NCBI GenBank assembly: GCA_020849295.1
Contig: JADLGN010000033.1
Location: 1-64,000, forward strand
DNA: 64,000 nucleotides
From: Bacteroidia bacterium
GTDB lineage: Bacteria > Bacteroidota > Bacteroidia > NS11-12g > UBA9320
Direction: 5' to 3'
A program made the translations under genes and the position numbers. The notes under the pieces were generated by a model that saw only the letters and a list, made by a program, of their open reading frames with translations, made no database searches and was not told where the DNA came from. Below are positions 26,486-36,803 of the stretch, one piece after another; the stretch's first letter is position 1; the number at the start of each line of letters is the position of its first letter.

Positions 26486-27861
26486 TTTTTGATAAACCTT
26501 GAATGAACGCTTTTATTTTGAGAGTAAATATTGATTAAATAAATACCTGCAGGAATTGTTGACACATCAATCATTAAATTAAAATTACCAAATAAAATCA
26601 ATTCTCCGTTTATACTAAAAATTTTAAAACTGCCATTTTTCATATTTTCAATAAAAACATTATCTGAAGCAGGATTAGGGTATATTTTTATTATTTTTTT
26701 AAGTTTTGAATTATTGTAAACAGAAGAACAATATTCATAAGCTCCTATGTCTAATGTAGAATTACTGCATCTGTTATCTTCAGAAACTGGATGTACATAA
26801 ATTTTATCAGGCAATAAAGAAAAACTACCTTCTTTTCCGGGATCAGTACCTTTGTTTAATGCATTTGTACTATTTTTGGTTAGGTTAAAATCAAAATTAT
26901 CAAAATCTATAAACAAAGTGTACGGACTTATATTTGAGGCCGAGTCAAGTATATTTGGCAATGTACCTGTAGTGAATTTAATAGTTCCATAGAAAATATT
27001 ATTATATGCTTTCAGGTAATCAGTTCCGGCTTTAAAATCGAAAACTGAACCACTATTCTTCTTATTTACAATAGTATTATTAATAGAAAAAACCTTATGA
27101 CTTCCCGGATTAGAAAGACCTTCAAGCCCAAACCCAATCATGTTTGAGTTTTGAGAATTTGCACCTTGTTCTATAATATTACCTATTATAAAAGCTCTGC
27201 CACCATTTGGCAAATCAATATTTCTACTGTCTTTGCCTTTTTCTGATGAAATACGATTGTATAAAATATAATTGTTGTATGCACGGCTTTTTACTTCATG
27301 TCCTACATCGGCATCGTGAGAGTAATTGTATCTGAATAAAAAAGTATCAATATGGTTTACATAAATATTGTGAGAGTATCCGTCACCATATCCATTATAT
27401 GAAAATTCAGAATGTTCAACAATTAGCTTACAATTTGCAATATCTCCAACCAAAAATCCCATTTCGTTATGATGAAAAAAACAATTTATTACTGTAAGAT
27501 TTGCAGCTTCCAATCTTATACCAGCTCCATTATGGTCAGGTACTCTACAATTGAAAAATTCAATATTTTCTACTTTTGTATTTTTACCTGCTATTACCCA
27601 AATTGCCTTGTCTCCATAGCTTTTACCTTGAGCATCAAGTCTTGCCCTGCCATTTATACCTCTAAGTAGCAAATCAGTTGCTGTCCATTTTGCAACATCC
27701 ATTGTGTAAAGTCCTGAATCTATATCAACAGTATCACCATTTGAAACTAAAGTACTTACTTTGCTTGGACTTGTATAAGTTCTTGTTTTCCCTACTTTCC
27801 ATATTTTTGAATAACTATGAAAAGTTAAAAAAACTAAATAAAATAAAATAAATTTTTTCAT
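26482..27861 (-). CDS. T9SS-sorted right-handed beta-helix protein
   Basis: 459 residues with a signal peptide (MKKFILFYLVFLTFHSYS). Residues about 60-330 show the repeated short-strand pattern of parallel beta-helix (NosD/pectate-lyase-like) proteins: NTKVENIEFFNCR, NLTVINCFFHHNEMGF, KLIVEHSEFSYNG, NIYVNHIDTFLFRYNYSHD. The last 70 residues are a T9SS type A sorting domain (KIYPNPASDNVFIEN, ending SRFIKN). It is likely a surface polysaccharide-binding or -cleaving protein; catalytic residues cannot be assigned. Its stop codon overlaps the stop of the plus-strand gene ending at 26485. Confidence 0.9.
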   Translation of the reverse strand: MKKFILFYLVFLTFHSYSKIWKVGKTRTYTSPSKVSTLVSNGDTVDIDSGLYTMDVAKWTATDLLLRGINGRARLDAQGKSYGDKAIWVIAGKNTKVENIEFFNCRVPDHNGAGIRLEAANLTVINCFFHHNEMGFLVGDIANCKLIVEHSEFSYNGYGDGYSHNIYVNHIDTFLFRYNYSHDADVGHEVKSRAYNNYILYNRISSEKGKDSRNIDLPNGGRAFIIGNIIEQGANSQNSNMIGFGLEGLSNPGSHKVFSINNTIVNKKNSGSVFDFKAGTDYLKAYNNIFYGTIKFTTGTLPNILDSASNISPYTLFIDFDNFDFNLTKNSTNALNKGTDPGKEGSFSLLPDKIYVHPVSEDNRCSNSTLDIGAYEYCSSVYNNSKLKKIIKIYPNPASDNVFIENMKNGSFKIFSINGELILFGNFNLMIDVSTIPAGIYLINIYSQNKSVHSRFIKN

Positions 27862-27930
27862 ATTTTCTTGATTTGCAATACAAATTAAATAAAATGTATT
27901 AAATATCCAAATTTAAAAAAAAGGAGTTTT

Positions 27931-28686
27931 TTAAATAAAAAAATTAAAACTATCGCCCCTCAAACCTAATCTAAGAGTTTCAAGTGGGATTACTTCATTA
28001 GGAGCTATATTTCCAAGATTTACATTTGCACCATATAGTTTGATAAACCAAACTTGTTGTGATTTTTGAGGAGATTCCCAAATTATTTTTTCCTGAGGTA
28101 CTTTTGTAAGGATTTCTTCTACAAGACCCGAACGAACTTCGCCGCTTCCTCTAAAAATTCCGACATTTCCGCTTTCTCTTGCTTCGGCTATTACTTTCCA
28201 AACACCGGCATCAAGTTCTGACTGCATCATTTCTATCCATTTGTATGGTGGTATAATTTTTTCTGCATCTTTTGAGCCTACTTCCGATAGTACAGTTACA
28301 TATTTTGAAAGCTGCTTAATGTATTTACATTTTTGTTCTTGCGATATTTCTATTGACCCATCACTTATTTCACAATGTGTTAGTTTATATTTATCTAGCA
28401 AACTTATATAATCGTCAAGCTGGCCTCGTATTACAAATGCTTCAAATAAAGTACCTCCAAAATATACAGGTATATTAGCTTGCTGGTAAAGTTTGATTTT
28501 TTCTTTCAGATTTGGTGTAACATAAGATGTACCAAAGCCCAGTTTTACTAAATCGGTATATGAAGATGCAATTGATAAAAAATCTTCAACTTCTCGCATA
28601 CTTAAACCTTTATCCATAACCATAGTAAGTCCTTTTTCTCTTGGTTTGGCTGTTCTGCGGGGTATTTTGCTTAATTTATAATTCAA
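27931..28686 (-). CDS. comA: Phosphosulfolactate synthase (ComA family)
   Basis: 251 residues, the family's usual length. Recognisable stretches are GLTMVMDKGLSMREVEDFL, YTDLVKLGFGTSYV, IPVYFGGTLFEAF, CEISDGSIEIS, VLSEVGSKDAE, ESGNVGIFRGSGEVR and IIWESPQKSQQVWFIKLYG, which cover the barrel with its Mg and phosphoenolpyruvate sites. In archaea ComA joins sulfite and phosphoenolpyruvate for coenzyme M. In Bacteroidetes the homologue's role is less clear; a link to sulfonate or sulfonolipid metabolism is inference. It begins 3 bases after the TPR gene stop, so it is co-transcribed with it. No comB/comC is in the window. Confidence 0.92.
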   Translation of the reverse strand: MNYKLSKIPRRTAKPREKGLTMVMDKGLSMREVEDFLSIASSYTDLVKLGFGTSYVTPNLKEKIKLYQQANIPVYFGGTLFEAFVIRGQLDDYISLLDKYKLTHCEISDGSIEISQEQKCKYIKQLSKYVTVLSEVGSKDAEKIIPPYKWIEMMQSELDAGVWKVIAEARESGNVGIFRGSGEVRSGLVEEILTKVPQEKIIWESPQKSQQVWFIKLYGANVNLGNIAPNEVIPLETLRLGLRGDSFNFFI

Positions 28687-28689
28687 TTT

Positions 28690-30102
28690 TTACGTTAAAT
28701 GATTTTTGGGATTATATAATTCAATCAACTCATTTATCTCAGATGAATTGATAAATTCGGGTGCAAATTTAAAAAACAAATCTTTCTTATTGAAATTTAA
28801 TGCTAATGCTTTTTCGAGAAATGATTTTCCGGTTTTAATTTTTTTGGTTAAAAGACAAAATGCAGCAAGTTGATATAAAAGTTCTGCATTAAATTCTTCA
28901 TTTATTATAGCGTATTTAAGCATTGATATTGCATTTGGTTTATCGTCATTACACCAAATCATATACGACCAATCTATCCACAACTGCGGAGTTGAGTTAT
29001 TTTCAAACAATATAGATTTATAAATATTTAATGATTGGTCTTCCTGTCCGAGGTAAAAATATATTTTAGCTAAGAGTAATTGTTTTTCATCTGAGTCAAA
29101 ATCAATTTCAACAGCTTTTTTCATATAATGCAATGCTTTTGTATATTCTTCATTTTCCATATAAATATTAGCTATACCTGCCCAAGCGTCAGGGTCTTCT
29201 TTATCATGTTTTAAACATATTTTAAAGTTTTTAAGTGCTTCCTGTAAATTTCCTGTTTTCAGATAGCAGGTAGCCAAATTGCTATATGCATCACTGTTTA
29301 AATTATTCAATTCAATTGATTTTGTAAGACATTCAATGGCCTTAATATACTCTTCATCGCTAATCAAATAAATACCCTTCTTATTCCATGCTTCGTAAAA
29401 TTCATCATTTATTAATATTGAGTATTCCATTGCTTGTACAGCTTTTTTATAGTTTTTAATACTAAAATACGACTCTGCCAATGCAAACCATCCTACGCTT
29501 GAATATGGGTATTCATCGGTATATTTTGTAAAAAAATTAATACATTCTTCCTCCATTTCAAGCAATTGATAACCTAACATGGTGTCAAAAATTGAATGAT
29601 TATCTAATTCAGTTTTAGGATTTACTTTGTTCAACCAAATTTTTGCTTCTTTTACATTTCCATCATGTTTATAACATAATGAAATATTTAAAATAAACTT
29701 AGTTGTTTCAATTTTTAAATTCAAAGCTTCTTTATAAACCTCTATTGCCTTTGAGTACCTGTCAAACGATTCGTAAATTTCTCCTTTTTGCTCATAATAC
29801 AAAGGATTTGATGGTTCAAGTGAAATTGCAATTTCAATTACTTTTATTGCTTCTTTCATTTTGCCTTGTTCTGACAGAATTAATGATTTAATATAATAAA
29901 AGTAAGAATCATAAGGAAATTGTAATATAGAATTTTCAATAGCAAAAAGAGCCTGAGCATTTTTATTATTTACATAATAATAATTTACAACCTCTTCAAG
30001 TTCATCATCACTCATTAATATGCCACTACCTTGTTTCAATAGTGCTTCATATTTTTTTACAATATCTTTTATATCATTTTCATCATTGGTTTCAAATTCC
30101 AT
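28690..30102 (-). CDS. TPR repeat protein
   Basis: 470 residues with no signal peptide, so cytoplasmic. About ten tetratricopeptide repeats are visible from residue 35 to 440, with the pattern W/L-G-Y-A-P: PLYYEQKGEIYESFDRYSKA, EAWNKKGIYLISDEEYIKA, DAYSNLATCYLKTGNLQEA, DAWAGIANIYMENEEYTKA. Such arrays mediate protein binding. The ATG at 30102 is 17 bases after a -7 box. comA follows after 3 bases; the TPR protein may be a scaffold, but nothing in the sequence names the partner. Confidence 0.92.
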   Translation of the reverse strand: MEFETNDENDIKDIVKKYEALLKQGSGILMSDDELEEVVNYYYVNNKNAQALFAIENSILQFPYDSYFYYIKSLILSEQGKMKEAIKVIEIAISLEPSNPLYYEQKGEIYESFDRYSKAIEVYKEALNLKIETTKFILNISLCYKHDGNVKEAKIWLNKVNPKTELDNHSIFDTMLGYQLLEMEEECINFFTKYTDEYPYSSVGWFALAESYFSIKNYKKAVQAMEYSILINDEFYEAWNKKGIYLISDEEYIKAIECLTKSIELNNLNSDAYSNLATCYLKTGNLQEALKNFKICLKHDKEDPDAWAGIANIYMENEEYTKALHYMKKAVEIDFDSDEKQLLLAKIYFYLGQEDQSLNIYKSILFENNSTPQLWIDWSYMIWCNDDKPNAISMLKYAIINEEFNAELLYQLAAFCLLTKKIKTGKSFLEKALALNFNKKDLFFKFAPEFINSSEINELIELYNPKNHLT

Positions 30103-30119
30103 ATAATTAAAAATTTATA

Positions 30120-30127
30120 CAAAAATA
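30120..30127 (-). promoter_or_regulatory. -7 promoter box (TATTTTTG) for the TPR-comA pair
   Basis: Minus-strand TATTTTTG, 17 bases before ATG 30102. A CAA (minus TTG) lies at 30155-30157, with a longer than usual 27 base spacer. Confidence 0.35.
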
Positions 30128-30161
30128 AACTTTCTTTCACTTAACTTGATTTTTCAATTAG

Positions 30162-30169
30162 TATTTTTG
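30162..30169 (+). promoter_or_regulatory. -7 promoter box (TATTTTTG) for the M1-barrel gene
   Basis: Plus-strand TATTTTTG, 25 bases before ATG 30195, divergent from the box at 30120-30127. A TTG at 30146-30148 has a shorter than usual spacer of 13 bases. Confidence 0.35.
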
Positions 30170-30194
30170 AAAAAATAAATATTAAAAAAAATTA

Positions 30195-33170
30195 ATGAAA
30201 TTTTATCACTTTCTAATTGCTGTACTTTTTGCTTTTGCATTTAATAAAGTACAGTCTCAATCTGTTTTTCAAGCAAAATGGCAACAAACAGTAAATTACA
30301 AAATAGATGTATCGCTTGACGAATACAATCATTTATTGCGAGGTTTTGAAACCATAGAATATCAAAATAACTCACCTAATGTAATAAATGAAATTTATAT
30401 ACACTTATGGCCCAATGCTTATAAAAACAATTCTACTTCATTTGCTTTAAATTTACAGGAAGAGGGAAATTTTAATTTCAAAAATTCTACTGATATACAA
30501 AAAGGATACATTGACTCATTAGATTTTTTTATAGATGGGAAAAGTACAGTTTGGTCTTTTGATACCAAAAATGTTGATGTTGCTAAAATTACACTAAACA
30601 AGTCTCTTCAAAGCGGGCAAAAGTGTATTATTTCAACTCCTTTTTTAGTTAAAATACCTGATATTTTCTCAAGATTTGGTCATTATGGCAATAGCTACAA
30701 TATCACACAGTGGTATCCAAAGCCTGCGGTTTATGATACAAATGGTTGGAACATTATGCCATATTTGAATCAAGGAGAATTTTACTCAGAATATGGAAAT
30801 TTTGAAGTGAATATTACATTGCCAAAAAATTACGTAGTTGCAGCTACTGGTAAGCTACAAGATAATTATGAAGTGCTATTTAGAAACATGAAAGGCAAAA
30901 CTACCGGGGTAATTGAAAATACCTTTTGTAAAACCCCTCTAAAAACTTTAAAATTCAAACAGGAAAATATTCACGATTTTGCATGGTTTGCTTCAAAACA
31001 ATATGGAATAAGATATAGTAATTTAGAAATAGGTGGTAAAACCATAGACACATATATTTTTAGTGAAGATTACAAAGACTTGTCGTATGAAAATATGGAA
31101 TCTATTAAAAAAGCTGTAATGTATTACTCTGACAAGGTTGGATATTACCCTTATGAACACGTAACAGTAGTTCGCAGTAAACTAAAAGCTGGCGGAGGTA
31201 TGGAATACCCTATGATTACAGTTTGTGATATTCTGAATGAAGAAATAATTATTCACGAGGTTGGACACAACTGGTTTTATGGAATAATAGGAAGTAACGA
31301 AAGAAGATATCCATGGATGGATGAATCAGTAAATAGTTATTTTACCGAAAAAACTATTACAGACTATCGCAAAAAAAGATTTATTGAATTAAAAAATCCG
31401 ATTATGGCTGATTTGAATTCAATAGCTTTATATCAAATGGCTATAAATGCACTACGTGAAAACAAATCTCAATCAATTACTCTTAATTCTGCTGATTATA
31501 GTGAAACAGACTACGGTACTGTAATATATGGCAAAGGTGCTTATGTATTAAAGCATCTTGCTGACTTTCTCGGAGAAGATGTATATTTTAAATGTTATAG
31601 AAAGTATTTTGATCTATGGAAATACAAGCATCCCTTGCCCGGAGATATGCAAAAAATATTTGAAGCTGAATCAGGGAAAAATTTAAACTGGTTTTTTAAT
31701 GATATTTTAAACAATAAGCAAGAGATGGATTTTAAAATTAAAAGTATAAAAAAACAAAATAACATGTTTGCTATAAAGCTGAAAAAAAAGAATTACAGCA
31801 GTGTGCCGGTTTCTATTACATTTTATGAAAACAATAAAAAACTATGTAAAATATGGTCTTCGCAAACAGATACCTTGGTAAAATACGATTCTACTTATGG
31901 TTTTACTCATGTAATTATTGATGAGAGCAAAAATATTTTTGAATCAAACATAAAAAACAATGTATATATTAACAGAATTGCATTCAGACATATTTACAAA
32001 CCACAAATAAATCTCGGCTCTGGTCTTGATATTACTAATAAAACTATAATTTATGCCTTGCCTCTTATTGCTTATAATATTCATAATGGATTTATGCTTG
32101 GTGGGGCAATTCACAATTTTACTTTTCCTTATCAAAAATTTGAATATTGGTTTTCGCCATTTTATTCATTTCGCTCTAAAACATTAGATGGATACGCAAA
32201 CTTGAATTACAGATTAATCCCTAAAAAACATTTTCAATCTATAATTATTGGAATGAAAAACTCAAGTTTTGTGTATTTGCCTGCGGCTAATTCTGAAAAA
32301 TTCAAATATTATCGTTCAAAAATATATACCCAAATTAATTTCAAATCAAAAAATCCCAAAAGCAAAATTAATAATGCACTGTTAATTGAATACAACAATG
32401 TAAAGGCAATATGGCTAGAGAAAATATCAGAAGAACCAGACAGTAACAGAAAAAAACAATGGTTTATAAACAACACCGAAGATATTAAATACCACAATTT
32501 GAAATTTACTTTTAATCATTCAAATTCAAAAGTAATAAACCCTTATTCTTTTAAAATTTTTGTAGAAGCTGGCAAATACAAATCGTCAGATAGCGCATAT
32601 TTGAAACCTGGCTTAGAAGTAAACTATTTCAAAACTTATAAGAAAAAAAACAAAGGCTTTGCAGTGCGGTTTTTTACAGGAACTTTCTTTTCTAAGCAGG
32701 GATTTGACAATGGACTATTTATGTATCGTCTGGGCTCAAAAAATGGATTGTATGACTACAATTTTGATAATGCACTTGCAGGCAGAGGTGCAAACAGCGG
32801 ACTTTGGAGCAGAAATATTATAGCCGGAGAAGACAATATGAAACTTGTAGGCACATTAGGCAATTTTTCAAAAGCTTTTGCAACGCTTAACTTGAGTACT
32901 ACTATCCCAGGAAAAATACCTCTTAGATTTTATTCTGACTTTTGTTTTATGAGAGACTCGCTTCTGTACAATACAAAGGGTAATCCTCAAATGTTTATAT
33001 TTTCGTCAGGTATTGCTATTGATGTAATTCCTGATATTTTAATAATACACATTCCATTTATTCAGTCTGAGGCATTATCAAATAATAAATTCGGAGATAA
33101 TATTTGTTTCACTTTAAAATTAAATGAACTTGAACCTCACAATTTGATAAAAAAGATTAAATTGTTTTAA
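30195..33170 (+). CDS. M1-family metallopeptidase fused to a probable outer-membrane beta-barrel
   Basis: 991 residues with a signal peptide (FLIAVLFAFAFNKVQS). Residues about 25-560 are an M1-type peptidase: GGMEY (334-338), zinc motif HEVGH (His354, Glu355, His358) and third ligand Glu377 (WMDESVNSYF). From about residue 590 to the end the sequence changes to alternating hydrophobic/polar strands with aromatic girdles and Lys/Asn turns (PFYSFRSKTLDGYANLNYRL, GFAVRFFTGTFFSKQG, PLRFYSDFCFM), like a transmembrane beta-barrel. A peptidase tethered to the outer membrane by its own barrel is the simplest reading. The barrel call is by pattern only. Its stop overlaps that of the converging ABC gene in TTAA (33167-33170). 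Confidence 0.85.
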   Translation: MKFYHFLIAVLFAFAFNKVQSQSVFQAKWQQTVNYKIDVSLDEYNHLLRGFETIEYQNNSPNVINEIYIHLWPNAYKNNSTSFALNLQEEGNFNFKNSTDIQKGYIDSLDFFIDGKSTVWSFDTKNVDVAKITLNKSLQSGQKCIISTPFLVKIPDIFSRFGHYGNSYNITQWYPKPAVYDTNGWNIMPYLNQGEFYSEYGNFEVNITLPKNYVVAATGKLQDNYEVLFRNMKGKTTGVIENTFCKTPLKTLKFKQENIHDFAWFASKQYGIRYSNLEIGGKTIDTYIFSEDYKDLSYENMESIKKAVMYYSDKVGYYPYEHVTVVRSKLKAGGGMEYPMITVCDILNEEIIIHEVGHNWFYGIIGSNERRYPWMDESVNSYFTEKTITDYRKKRFIELKNPIMADLNSIALYQMAINALRENKSQSITLNSADYSETDYGTVIYGKGAYVLKHLADFLGEDVYFKCYRKYFDLWKYKHPLPGDMQKIFEAESGKNLNWFFNDILNNKQEMDFKIKSIKKQNNMFAIKLKKKNYSSVPVSITFYENNKKLCKIWSSQTDTLVKYDSTYGFTHVIIDESKNIFESNIKNNVYINRIAFRHIYKPQINLGSGLDITNKTIIYALPLIAYNIHNGFMLGGAIHNFTFPYQKFEYWFSPFYSFRSKTLDGYANLNYRLIPKKHFQSIIIGMKNSSFVYLPAANSEKFKYYRSKIYTQINFKSKNPKSKINNALLIEYNNVKAIWLEKISEEPDSNRKKQWFINNTEDIKYHNLKFTFNHSNSKVINPYSFKIFVEAGKYKSSDSAYLKPGLEVNYFKTYKKKNKGFAVRFFTGTFFSKQGFDNGLFMYRLGSKNGLYDYNFDNALAGRGANSGLWSRNIIAGEDNMKLVGTLGNFSKAFATLNLSTTIPGKIPLRFYSDFCFMRDSLLYNTKGNPQMFIFSSGIAIDVIPDILIIHIPFIQSEALSNNKFGDNICFTLKLNELEPHNLIKKIKLF

Positions 33171-34843
33171 AAGATTTCTATTGTTTTATCATTAATATTT
33201 ATCACATCCTTATCATGTGATACTATAATTGTAATTAGTTTTTCGTTTTTCGTAATATCTTTAATAAATGAAATTATATCATTCTTATTTTCAAAATCCA
33301 AAGATGATGACGGCTCATCTAATATCAATATATTAATTTTACGATACAAAGCTCTTGCAATGGCAAGCCTCTGCTTTTGTCCTCCGCTTATCATTGTTGC
33401 TCTATCTCCTATAATTGTATCAATTCCTTTACTTTGTTTATTTACCCATTCGTCCATTTTAACAGCCTTAATGCACCACATTATTCTGTTAATATCTATC
33501 GGTTCATTGCCAAATGCTATATTTTGCCAAACTGTTCCATAAAAGAAGAAAGGTTCTTGCATTACATAAGCAGTTTTTTGGAAAATAAATTCACTCCCAA
33601 AATTATTAATTGGTTTTTCATTAATAAGTATTTCGCCCGAATGAGTTTTAATCAAGCCCGAAATAATATTGATCAATGTGGTTTTTCCAGAGCCTGATTT
33701 CCCTGTAATCAATGTAATTTCGCCTATATTCAGTTTAAGTGAAATATCATTTATTACTTTATTTTCGCTGTACGAAAATGAAATATTTTTAAGTTCAATA
33801 GATTTAATTTGTTCATCTTCTATATTACTATCAACTGCTAATACGAATTGTTTTTTGTAAGTTGTATCAATAAAATCTATATAGTTTTTATAAATTTTCA
33901 GATAATTTATTCCAGAAATAATGCGGTTTACTGATGGAATTAATCTAAATGAAGCCGTAGCAAATGCAGCCATTAAGCTCGAAATATTTGTATAAATATC
34001 TAATTTTCGGGAAATAAAAAACAATACAATAATTCCAAAAATGACGACTAACTCTAAAACTTTAGAAGGATAGCTGTTTTCTAAAAAAATCACTTTTTTT
34101 GTATTGTGTAGTTTTGTGATATTAGCAGTAAACTCTTTAAAAAAATGATTAAATCTTCCTGAAATTTTAATATCGAAAATGCCATGCATTAGCGTAACTA
34201 CAGTTTGATGATAATTTTCATTGTAACGCATTAGTTCATTGCCTGAATTGCTAAGTTTTTTTCTACTGTTATAAATTAGTACTATAGAAATTGGCACTAA
34301 AATAAATACTAATAAAATTAAAATTTTATAGTTGAACAGTAATAGTAAAACTAAAATTATTGCTGACAAGATACTATCAGTAAACAATATGATAACCGTT
34401 TGAAAAATTAATTCCGAAAAAAAACCACCTATAGTAAATACTTTGTTTAAAATATCTGACATATTTTTGGCTTTTAGTTCTTCAAAGCGTAAAGAGTAGT
34501 AATACTTTATAAGATGTGAAGTAATTTTCTTATTAATACTAAAACAATATTTTATTTGTAATCTCGAATTGATAACTGAAAAAGCAAATTTGAACAAATA
34601 AAAAATTCCAAATAAAATTATACCATCTTGAATTGGAAATGTAATTACTCCAAACCATAATTCAAATGTTTCTTTACCTTGCAAAAGGCTGCTAATAACC
34701 AGATATAATAAGTATAGTCCGATTAAATCAATTATCATTGATAAAAATGAAACTAATAAAACAAAAGCAAACTTATGTTTTCCTGAATTATAAAAAAAAA
34801 TGAAAACTTTTTTTAAACTGTCAAAAAATGAAACCTGATTCAA
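33167..34843 (-). CDS. ABC exporter, fused permease and ATPase
   Basis: 558 residues. The N-terminal membrane domain (to about 330) has about six helices. The ATPase domain (about 345-558) has Walker [10 protein letters not shown] near residue 380, a Q-loop in [11 protein letters not shown], signature SGGQKQR near 486, Walker B/D-loop [12 protein letters not shown] near 511 and the H-loop VSHD near 542. It belongs to the MsbA/lipid- or glycan-exporter type and would act as a homodimer. The start is TTG 34843, overlapping the TGA stop of rmlA (TTGA), so translation of the pair is probably coupled. The pairing with a nucleotide-sugar enzyme hints at export of a glycan or glycolipid, by inference only. 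Confidence 0.93.
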   Translation of the reverse strand: MNQVSFFDSLKKVFIFFYNSGKHKFAFVLLVSFLSMIIDLIGLYLLYLVISSLLQGKETFELWFGVITFPIQDGIILFGIFYLFKFAFSVINSRLQIKYCFSINKKITSHLIKYYYSLRFEELKAKNMSDILNKVFTIGGFFSELIFQTVIILFTDSILSAIILVLLLLFNYKILILLVFILVPISIVLIYNSRKKLSNSGNELMRYNENYHQTVVTLMHGIFDIKISGRFNHFFKEFTANITKLHNTKKVIFLENSYPSKVLELVVIFGIIVLFFISRKLDIYTNISSLMAAFATASFRLIPSVNRIISGINYLKIYKNYIDFIDTTYKKQFVLAVDSNIEDEQIKSIELKNISFSYSENKVINDISLKLNIGEITLITGKSGSGKTTLINIISGLIKTHSGEILINEKPINNFGSEFIFQKTAYVMQEPFFFYGTVWQNIAFGNEPIDINRIMWCIKAVKMDEWVNKQSKGIDTIIGDRATMISGGQKQRLAIARALYRKINILILDEPSSSLDFENKNDIISFIKDITKNEKLITIIVSHDKDVININDKTIEIF

Positions 34844-35700
34844 CTTACTAAATTTTTAAGATAAATGCCATATCCACTTTTAATCAGAGGCTCGGCAATT
34901 TTTAAGAGCTGATTTTTATCTATAAAACCCATATTGAAGGCTATTTCCTCAATACAGCCAATTTTCAGTCCTTGTCTTTCTTCTATCATCTGTACAAATT
35001 GCGAAGCTTGCATTAATGAAGCAAATGTGCCGGTATCAAGCCACGCAGTACCTCGGTTTAATACAGCCACTTTGAGTTTCCCTTGTTTTAGGTATTCTTT
35101 GTTTATATCTGTAATTTCATATTCGCCTCTTGCTGATGGCTTAAGAGCTTTGGCTATTTTTACCACTTCATTGTCATAAAAATACAAACCGGGTACAGCA
35201 AAATTTGATTTAGGTTGTGTTGGTTTCTCTTCAATACTTATTACGTTATTATTTGCATCAAACTCCACTACGCCATATCTTTCGGGATCTGACACATGAT
35301 AAGCAAACACAACTCCTCCATCAGGATTTTTACTTAAAGCAAGCAATTCATTAAGATTGCTCCCAAAGAAAATATTATCACCTAAAATAAGAGCAACTTT
35401 ATCATTGCCTATAAAATCTTCGCCTAATACAAATGCCTGAGCAAGTCCATTTGGAACATTCTGTACTTTATATGAAAAATTACAACCCAAATTTCTGCCA
35501 TTTCCAAGCAATTTTTCAAATTTAGGCAAATCATCGGGTGTACTTATTATCAAAATTTCTCTTATCCCTGTCATCATAAGTACTGATAGAGGATAATATA
35601 TCATTGGTTTGTCATATACAGGCATCATTTGCTTGCTCATTGCTAATGTAAGTGGATGTAGTCTTGTGCCTGAACCACCTGCTAAAATTATTCCTTTCAT
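34840..35700 (-). CDS. rmlA: Glucose-1-phosphate thymidylyltransferase
   Basis: 286 residues, standard length. It has the nucleotidyltransferase start [16 protein letters not shown], the catalytic [70 protein letters not shown] and [19 protein letters not shown]. It makes dTDP-glucose from dTTP and glucose-1-phosphate, the first step to dTDP-rhamnose and related sugars. rmlB, rmlC and rmlD are not in the window. The stop overlaps the start of the ABC exporter gene. A TAAGTTTG box lies 10 bases before the ATG. Confidence 0.97.
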   Translation of the reverse strand: MKGIILAGGSGTRLHPLTLAMSKQMMPVYDKPMIYYPLSVLMMTGIREILIISTPDDLPKFEKLLGNGRNLGCNFSYKVQNVPNGLAQAFVLGEDFIGNDKVALILGDNIFFGSNLNELLALSKNPDGGVVFAYHVSDPERYGVVEFDANNNVISIEEKPTQPKSNFAVPGLYFYDNEVVKIAKALKPSARGEYEITDINKEYLKQGKLKVAVLNRGTAWLDTGTFASLMQASQFVQMIEERQGLKIGCIEEIAFNMGFIDKNQLLKIAEPLIKSGYGIYLKNLVS

Positions 35701-35710
35701 AATATTGTAG

Positions 35711-35718
35711 CAAACTTA
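35711..35718 (-). promoter_or_regulatory. -7 promoter box (TAAGTTTG) for rmlA
   Basis: Minus-strand TAAGTTTG ends 10 bases before ATG 35700, implying a leader of only a few bases. Confidence 0.4.
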
Positions 35719-35761
35719 CAATAAAAGCAAAATAAAAAAGCAGCCATTAAACAATATTAAT

Positions 35762-35769
35762 TAATTTTG
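35762..35769 (+). promoter_or_regulatory. -7 promoter box (TAATTTTG) for the polyprenyl synthase gene
   Basis: TAATTTTGC, 10 bases before ATG 35780. A perfect TAnnTTTG match with an implied very short leader. Confidence 0.45.
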
Positions 35770-35779
35770 CTATGCAAAT

Positions 35780-36754
35780 ATGCCTGTAACCCTCGATCAG
35801 ATAAAAGCACCTATTTCTGCAGAACTCGAAATTTTTGAAAGAAAATTTCGTGAAAACATGAAAAGCAAAGTTGCACTACTTGATGTAATTATGAATTACA
35901 TAGTTAAACGGAAAGGTAAGCAGATGAGACCGGTTTTGGTTTTGCTATCATCATATATTTTTGGAAATATTAATGACAAATCGTATAGAGGTGCTGCACT
36001 TGTTGAACTTTTGCATACTGCTACACTTGTACATGACGATGTGGTTGACGTTTCATATACGCGAAGAGGTTTTTTTTCAATAAATGCATTATGGAAAAAT
36101 AAAATAGCTGTACTTGTGGGTGATTATTTACTTTCTAAAGGTTTATTGCTTGCATTAAAAAACAAAGATTTTGATTTGCTCACTATCTTGTCAGAAGCAG
36201 TAGAAGCAATGAGCGAAGGCGAACTTACCCAGCTTGAAAAAGCTAGAAGACTTGATATAAATGAAAACATATATTATGAAATAATTACAAAAAAAACTGC
36301 TTCATTATTTGCTAGTTGTTGTGCTATAGGTGCTGCATCTGCTCTGGCAAATGATGAAGAAATAGAAAAAATGAAAAACTTTGGACTTAATGCCGGAATT
36401 GCTTTTCAGATAAAAGATGATTTGTTTGATTATGGCAATGATGATATAGGCAAACCGGTTTCTATTGATATTAAAGAACGCAAAATGACACTACCACTTA
36501 TTTACTCACTTAATAATACAGATTATAATACAAAAAGAAAGGTTATTAGAATTATTAAAAATAATAGTAAAGATAAAAACGACATAAATTATGTCGTTGA
36601 TTTTGTAATAAGAAGTGGTGGAATAGATTATTCAATTAACAAAATGAATGAATATAAAAATAAATCAATTGATATATTAAATTCTCTTCAAATACCCGAA
36701 AAGACACAATATTTAAATCTACTAGTAAATTATGTGGTAGAAAGAAAATTATAA
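35780..36754 (+). CDS. Polyprenyl diphosphate synthase
   Basis: 324 residues, typical for long-chain trans-prenyl synthases (IspB/HepT type). It has GKQMRPVLVLLSS, the first aspartate-rich motif HDDVVD (Asp86, Asp87, Asp90), the GDYLLSKGL segment, EGELTQLEKAR, and the second motif FQIKDDLFDYG. It condenses isopentenyl diphosphate units onto an allylic primer to make the quinone side chain, most likely for menaquinone. Chain length cannot be read reliably by eye. It stands as a single gene; hflX follows after 65 bases with its own box. Confidence 0.93.
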   Translation: MPVTLDQIKAPISAELEIFERKFRENMKSKVALLDVIMNYIVKRKGKQMRPVLVLLSSYIFGNINDKSYRGAALVELLHTATLVHDDVVDVSYTRRGFFSINALWKNKIAVLVGDYLLSKGLLLALKNKDFDLLTILSEAVEAMSEGELTQLEKARRLDINENIYYEIITKKTASLFASCCAIGAASALANDEEIEKMKNFGLNAGIAFQIKDDLFDYGNDDIGKPVSIDIKERKMTLPLIYSLNNTDYNTKRKVIRIIKNNSKDKNDINYVVDFVIRSGGIDYSINKMNEYKNKSIDILNSLQIPEKTQYLNLLVNYVVERKL

Positions 36755-36803
36755 CTATTAATTAAAAAAAAATTTAACACGATTTTTTGGAATCACATTA
36801 AAA

